The notes below the pieces were generated by a model. It did no database searches and was not told where the DNA came from. It saw only the letters and a list, made by a program, of their open reading frames with translations. A stretch of DNA of 64,000 bases, taken from assembly GCA_937926175.1 (NCBI GenBank), contig CALANV010000015.1:1-64000 (forward strand), written 5' to 3'. This document shows, piece after piece, positions 7,524 through 15,967 of the stretch (position 1 is its first letter; each line of letters starts with the position of its first letter). Source of the stretch: an uncultured Rhodospirillales bacterium. Lineage in GTDB: Bacteria > Pseudomonadota > Alphaproteobacteria > CACIAM-22H2. Position numbers and translations under genes: made by a program.

Positions 7524-8906
7524 ATGAGCCTCTACGGTGCACTACTCGCGGGCGTGTCCGGCCTCCGGGCCCAGTCGCAGTCACTGGGCACGATCTCGGA
7601 CAACATCGCGAACGTGAACACCATCGGCTACAAGCGCTCGGTCGCGGCGTTCTCGACCTTGGTGACGGGCGCCAGCAGCACCACCCAGTACTACCCCGGC
7701 GGCGTCCGTGCGACCCCACGTTCGTTGATCGATCAGCAGGGCGTGCTGCAGGGTACCTCCCGCGGCACGGACATTGCGATCCTCGGCAACGGCTTCTTCG
7801 TCGTCAATACGGATCCCGACGGAAACGGCGAGCAGCTCTATACCCGCGCGGGCTCATTCAGCGAAGACAATACCGGCCGCCTGGTGAACGCCGCCGGCTA
7901 CTTCCTGCAGGGCTGGGAACTCGACCAGCAGGGCAACATCATCGACATCAACACCATCAAGACGGTGTCGGTCAGCACGCTGAACGGCGTCGCCGTCGAC
8001 ACGACGACGGTCCAGATCCTCGCGAACCTCGACTCGGGCCAGCTCCCGGGAACACCGGCATACACCGCCGCGGACTTCACGGCCGACCCGACCGCCGCGC
8101 TCACGATCCCTGAGCAAATCGCCGCCGGCACGATCCAGCCGCATTTCAAGCGCGAGATCGCGGTCTTTGATGCGCTCGGGACGAAGCACAACCTGACGCT
8201 CAGCTTCCATCGCCTGACGGGCACCAACCAGTGGGGCTTTGTGCTGAGTGCCGATCCATCCGAAGTGAACACGGGCGCTGCCTCGGTCACCGGCGGTCTC
8301 TTGGCCCACGGCACGGTTACGTTCGATGGTGACGGCAATCTCGGTTCCATCACCTGGCACAATACCGCCGATTGGGTCGCCGGCGTCGCCACCGCTGACC
8401 CGACGCAGACCGTCTCCATCACCTGGACGAATGGCGCGTCCCCCAGCAGCATCGCATTCAATCTCGGTACGCCGGGCAAGTCCGACGGCATACGCCAGTT
8501 CAACGGTCCTTATGACGTCGGAGCCGTCAATCAGGACGGTGCCGAAGTCGGTCTGCGGACGGGCGTGTATATCGACGCGGAAGGTTATGTCGTCGCGACC
8601 TTCAGCAACGGCGCGACGCAGCGCATCTACAAACTGCCGATCGCCATCTTCGCCAACCCCACCATGCTCGAGGCGCGTAACGGCAACGCCTATGCGCAAA
8701 CGGATCTCTCGGGTGAATACAACCTGCGCGAAGCCAACACCGGCGGCGCGGGTCGTATCGAGCCGGCTGCACTCGAGGGCTCGAACGTGGATCTCGGCGA
8801 GGAATTCACCCAGATGATCGTGACGCAACGCGCCTACTCGGCCTCGGCGAAGATAATCACCACCGCCGACGAGATGCTCGACGAGCTCTTGCGGATCAAG
8901 CGTTAA
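7524..8906 (+). CDS. flgE: Flagellar hook protein FlgE
   Basis: 460 residues starting MSLYGALLAGVSGLRAQSQS, with the rod/hook N-terminal motif ISDNIANVNTIGYKRS and C-terminal ALEGSNVDLGEEFTQMIVTQ followed by RAYSASAKIITTADEML, the two segments that form the D0 helices of hook-family proteins. The middle carries the FlgE D2 insertion. FlgE polymerises into the hook. A GAGGGAGACTGAAGA ribosome-binding site sets the start. It is second in the fliK operon, and the next gene encodes a related protein. Confidence 0.95.
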   Translation: MSLYGALLAGVSGLRAQSQSLGTISDNIANVNTIGYKRSVAAFSTLVTGASSTTQYYPGGVRATPRSLIDQQGVLQGTSRGTDIAILGNGFFVVNTDPDGNGEQLYTRAGSFSEDNTGRLVNAAGYFLQGWELDQQGNIIDINTIKTVSVSTLNGVAVDTTTVQILANLDSGQLPGTPAYTAADFTADPTAALTIPEQIAAGTIQPHFKREIAVFDALGTKHNLTLSFHRLTGTNQWGFVLSADPSEVNTGAASVTGGLLAHGTVTFDGDGNLGSITWHNTADWVAGVATADPTQTVSITWTNGASPSSIAFNLGTPGKSDGIRQFNGPYDVGAVNQDGAEVGLRTGVYIDAEGYVVATFSNGATQRIYKLPIAIFANPTMLEARNGNAYAQTDLSGEYNLREANTGGAGRIEPAALEGSNVDLGEEFTQMIVTQRAYSASAKIITTADEMLDELLRIKR

Positions 8907-8960
8907 ACGAGACGGATGAAGCGGTCCGCGGCTCGGCACCACAGCGCGGGGCCGCGGCCG

Positions 8961-9000
8961 CAACAGCGGGAGTATCACCGAAACAGCGGGAATATGACCG
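8961..9000 (+). repeat. Near-perfect 20-bp tandem duplication abutting a start codon
   Basis: Two 20-bp units (8961-8980 and 8981-9000) share 17 of 20 positions; both contain AACAGCGGGA followed by a TAT and ACCG. The second unit ends exactly at the ATG at 9001 and supplies its GGGA Shine-Dalgarno-like element. It looks like a recent local duplication. Confidence 0.8.
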
Positions 9001-10185
9001 ATGACCCTGTGGGGAGCATTCAGCAACGGCGTCGCCGGCCTGTACGCTGCTTCCGCGGCGTTCGGCGCGGTTGGCGAGAACATCGCGAATACCCGCACAC
9101 CCGGCTATCGACGCGTCGAAACGGAGTTCATGACACTGATGGGTGGTACCACCGCGGACGGGCGCGAGCTCGGCGGCGTCCGTTCCTTGACGCGCACGAG
9201 CATGTCCGTCCAAGGACCGTTCGAGATCACGAACCGGACCTTCGATATCGCGATCGACGGTCCGGGTCTGTTCGTCTTCGGCCCTTTCAGCGGCGGCGGC
9301 AATGCCATCGATCTCCGGTACTCGCGTGCCGGTAATCTGATTTCCATCCGCGCCCCCAACAACCAGACGGTCGGCTATCTCGGTACGGAGACCGGGCTCT
9401 ACCTGCTCGGCTGGCGTCTCGTGAACGGCCAGGTCGTCAACAACAGCCTCGCCGCCCTCGAGCCGATTCCCGGCACCACCGACGACAAGTTTCCGGGACA
9501 AGCGACCGTCAACGCGGAACTGATCGCGACCCTGCCGGCGACCGGCACCAGCGCCGCAACCCAAATCTTCTACTACGACCAGAACGGTGATCAGCATTCA
9601 CTCTGGCTCCACTGGACGAAGACCGGCCCCAACGCGTGGTCGCTCCAGGCGACCGACGCCAACGGCGCGCCGGTCGGCACCCCAATCCTGATGACGTTCG
9701 ATGGCGAAGGCCGAATCTCCTCGGCGCCGACGATCAGCATTGCGGGCCTGTTCAACCTGGACGTGTCCAAGGTCAACCAGGTCGGGTCGGTGTTTGCGAT
9801 GGGGGATTACACGCAGGATGGTATCGCGCGCGGCGAGTTCATTACCTATGAGATTCTCTCCGACGGTACGGTGAATGCGCGATATACCAACGGCGCCGTG
9901 CGCCCGCTCTATAGGATTCCGGTCGTGACGTTCATGAACCCCAACGCACTGGTTGCGGAGTCGGGGAACATGTACCGCGCCACCGTGGCGGCAGGCGAAC
10001 CCCGCCTGCACAGACCCACCGAAGACGGCATTCAGATCGTTCCCGGCGCCATCGAAATGGCCAACTTCGACCTCGCGGACAGCTTTACGCGCCTGATCGT
10101 CACGCAACGCGCCTACGACACGGCGTCGCACGTCGTCCGTACGGTCGACGAAATGGCGCAAGTCGCACGCGACATGAAGAGCTAG
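9001..10185 (+). CDS. Second FlgE/FlgF-type hook-basal body protein
   Basis: 394 residues: MTLWGAFSNGVAGLYAASAA, then GENIANTRTPGYRRVETEFM (the flagellar rod/hook N-terminal motif), a FlgE-like D2 region and C-terminal IEMANFDLADSFTRLIVTQR with AYDTASHVVRTVDEMAQ. It is a paralogue of the upstream flgE but shorter and diverged throughout. Alphaproteobacteria often carry extra hook-like genes; it may be an alternative hook, junction or rod component. It lies 94 bp after flgE, in an untranslated stretch ending in a 20-bp tandem repeat. The exact position of the product in the axial structure cannot be decided from the sequence. Confidence 0.85.
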   Translation: MTLWGAFSNGVAGLYAASAAFGAVGENIANTRTPGYRRVETEFMTLMGGTTADGRELGGVRSLTRTSMSVQGPFEITNRTFDIAIDGPGLFVFGPFSGGGNAIDLRYSRAGNLISIRAPNNQTVGYLGTETGLYLLGWRLVNGQVVNNSLAALEPIPGTTDDKFPGQATVNAELIATLPATGTSAATQIFYYDQNGDQHSLWLHWTKTGPNAWSLQATDANGAPVGTPILMTFDGEGRISSAPTISIAGLFNLDVSKVNQVGSVFAMGDYTQDGIARGEFITYEILSDGTVNARYTNGAVRPLYRIPVVTFMNPNALVAESGNMYRATVAAGEPRLHRPTEDGIQIVPGAIEMANFDLADSFTRLIVTQRAYDTASHVVRTVDEMAQVARDMKS

Positions 10186-10246
10186 AAAACCTGGTGTGCA
10201 GCACCGTTCCGCGATGCCGTAAATTCGTCGCAAATCCTTTCCACGT

Positions 10247-10261
10247 TTAGCGTTTTCTTAA
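10247..10261. promoter_or_regulatory. CtrA-like box upstream of sciP
   Basis: TTAG-CGTTTTC-TTAA: one mismatch from the TTAA-N7-TTAA CtrA consensus with exact spacing, 23 bp upstream of the sciP ATG. In Caulobacter sciP is a direct CtrA target, which makes this a plausible site. Confidence 0.5.
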
Positions 10262-10284
10262 ATGGCACCAGCTAGGGTTGGGCC

Positions 10285-10596
10285 ATGAACGATCACTATC
10301 GCACCGGTATCGAAATGGCAGAAAACGGCGCGACGGTCGGCTCGCCTGCCTCCGCCTCGGACACCTCCACGCCGCATTTGCTCGACCACCTGCCGCCACC
10401 GAATACGAAGCGCTGGGTGATTCGGCGCAAAGCCGCCGTCGTTGCCGCCGTCCGCACAGGCGTGCTGAGCCTGGAGGATGCCTGCGAGCGCTATCAACTC
10501 TCGGTCGAGGAGTTCCTGTCCTGGCAACGTCTCATCGACCGTCACGGCCTGCCCGGACTTCGCGCCACGCGCCTGCAGGATTATCGCAACCACTGA
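10285..10596 (+). CDS. sciP: SciP-type CtrA inhibitory regulator (DUF1153)
   Basis: 103 residues. The C-terminal 70 carry the DUF1153 signature LPPPNTKRWVIRRKAAVVAA followed by GVLSLEDACERYQLSVEEFL and SWQRLIDRHGLPGLR, a helix-turn-helix fold. In Caulobacter SciP binds DNA and CtrA to switch off CtrA targets, many of them flagellar, in G1. The N-terminal 30 residues are a variable Ala/Thr-rich tail. Here it sits between hook genes and fliF, both CtrA/FlbD-controlled classes, and has a CtrA-like box in front of it. The ATG after GGTTGGGCC is the first in frame. Confidence 0.9.
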   Translation: MNDHYRTGIEMAENGATVGSPASASDTSTPHLLDHLPPPNTKRWVIRRKAAVVAAVRTGVLSLEDACERYQLSVEEFLSWQRLIDRHGLPGLRATRLQDYRNH

Positions 10597-10645
10597 ACCC
10601 GAGGCGATTTCCGCACCGGACGCATCACCCCACCCTTGCCTCAAG

Positions 10646-10684
10646 CCGGCAAATATTGCCGGGTAGGCGGCAAAATTTTCCGGC
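10646..10684. promoter_or_regulatory. FlbD (ftr)-like palindrome pair upstream of fliF
   Basis: CCGGCAAATATTGCCGG (10646-10662) is a 17-bp perfect palindrome apart from its central base, and CGGCAAAATTTTCCGGC (10668-10684) is a second, imperfect copy. They lie about 90-130 bp upstream of fliF and next to a CtrA-like half site. No sigma-54 promoter is visible here, so they may repress rather than activate, as the ftr site at Caulobacter fliF does. Confidence 0.6.
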
Positions 10685-10686
10685 CA

Positions 10687-10701
10687 TTAACCGTCTGTTC
10701 A
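10687..10701. promoter_or_regulatory. CtrA-like box upstream of fliF
   Basis: TTAA-CCGTCTG-TTCA keeps the N7 spacing and one perfect half (TTAACC), with one mismatch in the other. It directly abuts the FlbD-like pair at 10646-10684, an arrangement like the CtrA-activated, FlbD-repressed fliF promoter of Caulobacter. Confidence 0.5.
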
Positions 10702-10772
10702 CCGCCAGAACGATAGCGTGACCACGCCTGATACGCGCCATGATTGCGTTAAGGGCGTGGAGGGTGAACGGG

Positions 10773-12425
10773 GTGAACAACATACTCGAAACACTTCGCC
10801 AGCTGGGTCCGACTCGGCTCGCGATCCTCGGCGCCGTGGCGGCCGGTTTGGTCGCATTTTTCGGCTTTTTCATCTCAAGATTGAACCAACCGGACATGGG
10901 GCTCCTCTTCAGCGAGCTCTCGACGCAGGACGCCGCCCAGATCATCAGCAAGCTTGAGGCGCAAAACATACCGTACGAGCTGCGCGCCGACGGCAGCCAG
11001 ATCTACGTGCCGGCCGACCGCGCCCTGCGCCTGCGCATGAGCCTCGCCGAACAGGGCCTCCCGAAGGGCGGTACGGTCGGTTACGAAATCTTCGACCGGA
11101 CCGACGCGATCGGCGCCACCAGCTTCATCCAGAACCTGAACCACCTCCGCGCCCTCGAGGGCGAGTTGGCCCGTACCATCGGTTCGCTCGGCCCGGTCGC
11201 CGGAGCCCGCGTTCACCTCGTCGTACCCCGCCGCGACCTGTTCAGCCGTGAACGCCAGGAGCCGACCGCGTCCGTCGTTCTGCGGCTGCGTACGGCGGGC
11301 ACCCTCACCCGCCCCCAGGTGCAGGCGATCCAGCATCTCGTCGCTTCCAGCGTCGCCGGCCTGAAGCCGAACCGCGTCTCCGTCATCGACGACCAGGGCA
11401 ACCTGCTGGCGCGCGGCCACGAAGGCGAAGAATCCACTGTCATCGCCTCGAATACCGTCGAAATGCGCCGCAATTACGAGCAGCGCCTGGCGAGGGCGAT
11501 CGAGGAACTGCTCGAGCGATCGGTCGGCCCCGGCAAAGTCCGGGCCGAGGTGACGGCCGAAATGGACTTCGACCGGGTCGTCACCAACACGGAGTCGTTC
11601 GACCCCGACGGCCAGGTGGTCCGTTCGACCCAGACGGCGACGGAAAGCAGCGACGCGCAGGAGTCCGACGGCACGCCCGTGTCCGTCGCCGCAAACCTTC
11701 CGGACGCCGACGTGGGCTCGGCATCCGGGCGGAACATCACACGCTCGACGCGATCGGAAGAGACCATCAACTACGAGATCTCCCGAACGACGCGCAGCCA
11801 TATCCGCGAGGGCGGCGTCGTCCGCCGCCTCTCGGTCGCCGTGCTGGTCGACGGCACGACCGAAGTGAGACCCGACGGGACCCGTGTCTATACCCCCCGC
11901 ACGCCGGAAGAGATGGAGCGGCTGACCGCGCTCGCGAAATCGGCGATCGGCTTCGACGAGCAACGCGGCGACAGGATCGAAATCGTGAACCTGCCCTTCA
12001 CCGGCGTCGAGGCGCCGCCGTCGGACGCAGAGGCCGGATCCCTGCTCGATCTGTCGCGCCAGGACTATTTCCGCATCGCCGAGCTGCTGGTCCTGGGCAT
12101 CGTCGGCATTCTGGTCGTCCTGCTCGTCCTCCGGCCGCTCGTCAGCAACATGTTCGTGACGACCGCCGCGACGGCGGCGCCCAACGAGGGCTCGACGACC
12201 ACGCTTCTGCCCGGCCGCACCGACGGCGACCCTGCCGCCCTGGCGCCGCCCCCGACGGCGGATTCGCCCAGCAACGAAGAACAGTCGGTCGAACGGATGA
12301 TCGACCTCGAGCGCGTCGAGGGTCGAGTGAAGGCCTCCTCCATCAAGAAGATCGGCGAGATCGTCGAGAAGCATCCCGAGGAAGCCGTCGCGATCATACG
12401 AAACTGGATGTACCAGGAAAGCTGA
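10773..12425 (+). CDS. fliF: Flagellar MS-ring protein FliF
   Basis: About 550 residues from a GTG at 10773, chosen because GGAGG lies about 8 bases upstream and it yields the FliF-like N-terminus NNILETLRQLGPTRLAIL; an in-frame ATG at 10740 lacks a ribosome-binding site. There are two membrane helices (about 17-37 and 435-460, LLVLGIVGILVVLLVLRPLV) around the periplasmic ring-building region with GYEIFDRTDAIGATSFIQNL. The cytoplasmic tail ends VAIIRNWMYQES, the FliG-binding end. It starts the operon fliF-fliG-fliH-fliN-flbD-flhA and is preceded by CtrA- and FlbD-like sites. Confidence 0.96.
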   Translation: MNNILETLRQLGPTRLAILGAVAAGLVAFFGFFISRLNQPDMGLLFSELSTQDAAQIISKLEAQNIPYELRADGSQIYVPADRALRLRMSLAEQGLPKGGTVGYEIFDRTDAIGATSFIQNLNHLRALEGELARTIGSLGPVAGARVHLVVPRRDLFSRERQEPTASVVLRLRTAGTLTRPQVQAIQHLVASSVAGLKPNRVSVIDDQGNLLARGHEGEESTVIASNTVEMRRNYEQRLARAIEELLERSVGPGKVRAEVTAEMDFDRVVTNTESFDPDGQVVRSTQTATESSDAQESDGTPVSVAANLPDADVGSASGRNITRSTRSEETINYEISRTTRSHIREGGVVRRLSVAVLVDGTTEVRPDGTRVYTPRTPEEMERLTALAKSAIGFDEQRGDRIEIVNLPFTGVEAPPSDAEAGSLLDLSRQDYFRIAELLVLGIVGILVVLLVLRPLVSNMFVTTAATAAPNEGSTTTLLPGRTDGDPAALAPPPTADSPSNEEQSVERMIDLERVEGRVKASSIKKIGEIVEKHPEEAVAIIRNWMYQES

Positions 12426-12441
12426 TCGGAACTAGAAAGCG

Positions 12442-13461
12442 ATGCGTTCACGTGACGATTACCGCAGCCTGACCGGTCCCGAACGCGCCGCCATCATGAT
12501 GTTGGCGCTGGGTGAGGAACACGCTGCGAAACTGTTCGCTCTCATGGACGACGAGGAGATCAAGGAGATCTCCCAGACGATGGCCAATCTCGGCTCGGTG
12601 CATTCGAGCGTGGTCGAGCGGCTGTTCGTCGAGTTCGCCGACCAGATCTCCGCCACGGGCTCGCTCGTCGGCTCCTACGATTCGACGGAGCGCCTGCTGC
12701 AAAAGGTTCTCTCGAAGGATCGCGTCGACGCGATCATGGAGGAGATCCGCGGCCCGGCCGGCCGCACCATGTGGGACAAGCTCGGCAACGTCAACGAAGC
12801 CGTTCTCGCCAACTATCTGAAGAACGAGTATCCGCAGACCGTCGCCGTCGTTCTCTCGAAGATCAAGCCAGACCACGCGGCGCGCGTTCTGGGCCAGCTT
12901 CCGGAGTCGTTCGCGATGGAGGTCATCATGCGGATGCTCCGCATGGAGGCCGTCCAGAAGGAAGTGCTCGACGACGTGGAACGGACTCTGCGCACGGAGT
13001 TCATGAGCAATCTCGCCCGGACCAACCGGCGCGACGCGCACGAGCTGATGGCGGAAATCTTCAACAATCTCGACCGCGCCAACGAAAGCCGGTTCCTCGC
13101 CGCGCTCGAGGAGCGGAACCGCGACTCCGCCGAACGCATCCGTGCCCTCATGTTCACGTTCGAGGACCTCGGTCGGCTCGATCCGGGGGCGATCCAGACC
13201 CTTCTTCGCAACATCGACAAGAGCAAGCTGGCGGTCGCACTGAAAGGCGCCTCGGAGACGCTTCGCGACCTGTTCTTCTCCAACATGTCGGAACGCGCCG
13301 GCAAGCTTCTGCGCGAGGAAATGGAACAGATGGGGCCGGTCCGTCTCCGCGACGTCGACGAGGCGCAAATGTACATAGTGTCCGTCGCGAAGGAGCTGGC
13401 CGCCAGGGACGAGATCATCATTGCCGACAAGCGCGGCGGTGAAGACGAGCTGATCTACTGA
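12442..13461 (+). CDS. fliG: Flagellar motor switch protein FliG
   Basis: 339 residues with three FliG domains: N-terminal LTGPERAAIMMLALGEEHAA, a middle part with EYPQTVAVVLSKIKPDHAAR, and a C-terminal charged torque helix region (LLREEMEQMGPVRLRDVDEA). FliG joins the MS ring to the C ring and contacts the stator. It starts 16 bp after fliF. Length and motifs are standard. Confidence 0.97.
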   Translation: MRSRDDYRSLTGPERAAIMMLALGEEHAAKLFALMDDEEIKEISQTMANLGSVHSSVVERLFVEFADQISATGSLVGSYDSTERLLQKVLSKDRVDAIMEEIRGPAGRTMWDKLGNVNEAVLANYLKNEYPQTVAVVLSKIKPDHAARVLGQLPESFAMEVIMRMLRMEAVQKEVLDDVERTLRTEFMSNLARTNRRDAHELMAEIFNNLDRANESRFLAALEERNRDSAERIRALMFTFEDLGRLDPGAIQTLLRNIDKSKLAVALKGASETLRDLFFSNMSERAGKLLREEMEQMGPVRLRDVDEAQMYIVSVAKELAARDEIIIADKRGGEDELIY

Positions 13462-13474
13462 CGCAAGGGCCGTC

Positions 13475-14125
13475 ATGACAGTCGTCAGCAAGTTCCTGTT
13501 CGACACCGAATTCGATTCCGATATCGACGTCGCAGACGCGCCCGATCCGGAAAACGAAAAGCCGCCTACCTTCTCGGTCGAGGAACTCGAACTCGCGAAG
13601 CAGGAGGCATTCGCCGCGGGTGTCGCCGCAGGGCGGGAAGAGGCCGAACGGCAAACGGCACGGCTTCTTGCCGATGCGCTCGCGACCGTCTCGGCGGGTC
13701 TCGACCGGATTTTTTCCGAGGTCGACGCACAACACGCGGCACGCCAGCGGTCAGCAATAGCGACGGCGGCAGAGATCGCCCGCCGTCTCCTGCCCGCCCT
13801 TTGCAGGCGCGAGGCCCTGTCCGAGATCGAAGCGCTCGTCAGCGAATGTCTGGCCAGACTCACCGACGAACCGCGGCTCGTCATCCGGGTCAACGACCAG
13901 CTTCTCGATCCGATGCGCCAGCGCCTCGACGGTCTGATCGGCGCGACGGGCTTTGCCGGCCGGATCATCCTGCTGGCCGACAACTCGCTCCAGCTTACCG
14001 ATACCCGCGTCGAATGGGCCGATGGCGGCGCCGAGCGCAACGTGCAGGCGATCTGGCAGGAAATCGACGCTGCGATCCAACGCTTTGTCCAGGACGGATC
14101 CGGGGTGCCGGGTGCGATCCGTTAA
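13475..14125 (+). CDS. fliH: FliH-like flagellar export ATPase regulator
   Basis: 216 residues, an acidic N-terminus followed by a coiled coil (ELELAKQEAFAAGVAAGREE) and a C-terminal domain with LVIRVNDQLLDPMRQRLDGL and VEWADGGAERN. This is the build of the FliH/YscL family (called FlbE in Caulobacter), which holds the FliI ATPase near the export gate. Identity across the family is low, so the call relies on coiled-coil shape, the G-x3-G-type AAGVAAGRE repeat and its place between fliG and fliN. Confidence 0.82.
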   Translation: MTVVSKFLFDTEFDSDIDVADAPDPENEKPPTFSVEELELAKQEAFAAGVAAGREEAERQTARLLADALATVSAGLDRIFSEVDAQHAARQRSAIATAAEIARRLLPALCRREALSEIEALVSECLARLTDEPRLVIRVNDQLLDPMRQRLDGLIGATGFAGRIILLADNSLQLTDTRVEWADGGAERNVQAIWQEIDAAIQRFVQDGSGVPGAIR

Positions 14126-14137
14126 ACGGGGGTTATC

Positions 14138-14497
14138 ATGGCAGACGAGAACCTTGAACTGAACGAACTGTCGCCGGAGCAGGCGCCACCGGAGCAAGCA
14201 CCGTCGGACCAAGCGCCGCCGGAGACCGAGGGCGCGAAAACGGCACGGACCGCGAAGGACCTCGAGGCGGTCTATGACATTCCGGTCCAGGTCTCGGCTG
14301 TACTCGGCAAGGCGACAATGCAGGTGAGCCAGCTCCTGAAGCTCGGCCGCGGCGCCGTCGTCGAGCTCGACCGCAAGGTCGGGGAAGCGGTCGATATCTA
14401 CGTTAACAACCGTTTGGTCGCGCGCGGCGAGGTCGTCGTCGTCGACGATCGGCTCGGCGTGACGATGACCGAGATCGTCAAGGTCGACCGCAGCTGA
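14138..14497 (+). CDS. fliN: Flagellar motor switch protein FliN
   Basis: 119 residues. The N-terminal 40 are Pro/Glu/Ala-rich with repeated QAPP units; the C-terminal SpoA domain has VYDIPVQVSAVLGKATMQVS, LLKLGRGAVVELDRKVGEAV and IYVNNRLVARGEVVVVDDRL. FliN forms the base of the C ring with FliM. fliM itself is not in this window. Start from a GGGGGTTATC leader 12 bp after the fliH-like gene. Confidence 0.95.
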   Translation: MADENLELNELSPEQAPPEQAPSDQAPPETEGAKTARTAKDLEAVYDIPVQVSAVLGKATMQVSQLLKLGRGAVVELDRKVGEAVDIYVNNRLVARGEVVVVDDRLGVTMTEIVKVDRS

Positions 14498-14571
14498 TCC
14501 CCCTCCCCGGCGCCGATGCGATTCCGCAGCGATCAACATCTGACTGAAAAGGCTTCTTCGGAGTGACGTCC

Positions 14572-15942
14572 ATGCGACTGCTCATCATCGGCACTCTCAA
14601 CGGACAGGCGACGATCGCGGCGAAGATCGCGCTCAGCCGCGGCGCCAAGGTCGCGCAGGTATCCGACATCGATGCAGGCCTCGCGAGCCTTCGCGCCGGC
14701 AAGGGTGCCGACCTGATCTTTGCCGACGTTCAGATGGACATCGGCCGGCTGATCGAATCCCTCCGCTCGGAACGCATTCACGTCCCCGTGGTGGCGTGCG
14801 GCGTCGGCTCGGACACGCCCGCGGCCGTCCGCGCCATCAAGGCCGGTGCCAAGGAGTACATTCCCCTTCCCCCGGATGCCGAGCTGATCGCCGCGGTCCT
14901 GGCCGCCGTCACCGAAGAAAGCCATACGATCCTCTCGCGTGATCCGGCGATGGAAAGCGCGCTGCGCCTTGCCGACCGGGTCGCGGCGAGCGACGCCAGC
15001 ATCCTGATCTGCGGCGAGTCCGGCACCGGCAAGGAGCTGATGGCGCGATACATCCATCGCAAGAGCCGCCGGGCAAACCAACCGATGGTGTCCGTGAACT
15101 GCGCGGCGATTCCCGACAACCTGCTCGAGTCCGAGCTGTTCGGTCACGAGAAAGGCGCATTCACGGGTGCCATCGCCCGTCGCATCGGCAAGTTCGAAGA
15201 GGCGAATGGGGGCACCCTTCTCCTCGACGAGATCAGCGAGATGGACATCCGCCTCCAGGCCAAGCTGCTGCGCGCGATCCAGGAAAAGGAGATCGACCGA
15301 GTCGGCGGCTCGGGGCCGATCAAGGTCGATATCCGCGTCATCGCCACGACGAACCGCGACCTGCAGGCCGAGGTCGCGGCCGGAAACTTCCGGGAGGATC
15401 TGTACTTCCGCCTCAACGTCGTGACGCTGACCCTGCCGCCGTTGCGCGAACGCCCCGCCGACATCGAGCTCCTGGCCGATCACTTCGCCCGCAAATATGC
15501 CGAGGCGAACGCCCTGCCGATCCGTCCCGTTTCACCGGCCGCGCTCGAGATGCTCAAGGCGCACAGCTGGCGCGGCAACGTGCGCGAACTCGAGAACACG
15601 ATGCACCGCGCCGTCCTGCTCGCACAGGGCGACAGCATCGGTCCGGAGGCGATCCGCCTCACGTCGCCGCCCAGGGCGCCGTCGTCGGCTGCGCCGGCTT
15701 CCGGCGGCGTCGATCCGGCGGTGGCGGTCGCCGCCAGCCGCAGCACGCTCGTCGGCCGCACGATCGCCGATGTCGAACGTGACCTGATCCTCGAAACTCT
15801 CAATCACTGCCTCGGCAACCGGACGCATGCCGCCAACATCCTGGGCATCTCGATCCGGACGCTGCGGAACAAGCTGAAACTCTATTCGGAACAGGGCATC
15901 CGGATCCCGCCCGCGAACGAAGGAGCACGTGCCGCACTCTGA
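14572..15942 (+). CDS. flbD: Sigma-54-dependent flagellar regulator FlbD
   Basis: 456 residues. The receiver-like N-terminus (1-110) is degenerate: it lacks the acidic pair (LLIIGTLNG) and the conserved Lys (EYIPLPPD), typical of FlbD, which works without ordinary phosphorylation. The AAA+ domain (about 125-355) has Walker A GESGTGKE, GAFTGA for sigma-54 contact and Walker B LLLDEIS. A Fis-type helix-turn-helix closes the protein (THAANILGISIRTLRNKLKL). I chose the ATG at 14572, with GGAG nine bases upstream, over the GTG at 14563. It should act on the sigma-54 promoters at 1613, 5195 and 5499. The enhancer partner FliX was not seen. Confidence 0.95.
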   Translation: MRLLIIGTLNGQATIAAKIALSRGAKVAQVSDIDAGLASLRAGKGADLIFADVQMDIGRLIESLRSERIHVPVVACGVGSDTPAAVRAIKAGAKEYIPLPPDAELIAAVLAAVTEESHTILSRDPAMESALRLADRVAASDASILICGESGTGKELMARYIHRKSRRANQPMVSVNCAAIPDNLLESELFGHEKGAFTGAIARRIGKFEEANGGTLLLDEISEMDIRLQAKLLRAIQEKEIDRVGGSGPIKVDIRVIATTNRDLQAEVAAGNFREDLYFRLNVVTLTLPPLRERPADIELLADHFARKYAEANALPIRPVSPAALEMLKAHSWRGNVRELENTMHRAVLLAQGDSIGPEAIRLTSPPRAPSSAAPASGGVDPAVAVAASRSTLVGRTIADVERDLILETLNHCLGNRTHAANILGISIRTLRNKLKLYSEQGIRIPPANEGARAAL

Positions 15943-15967
15943 CACACCGCAAGCGTAGAACCGTCAG

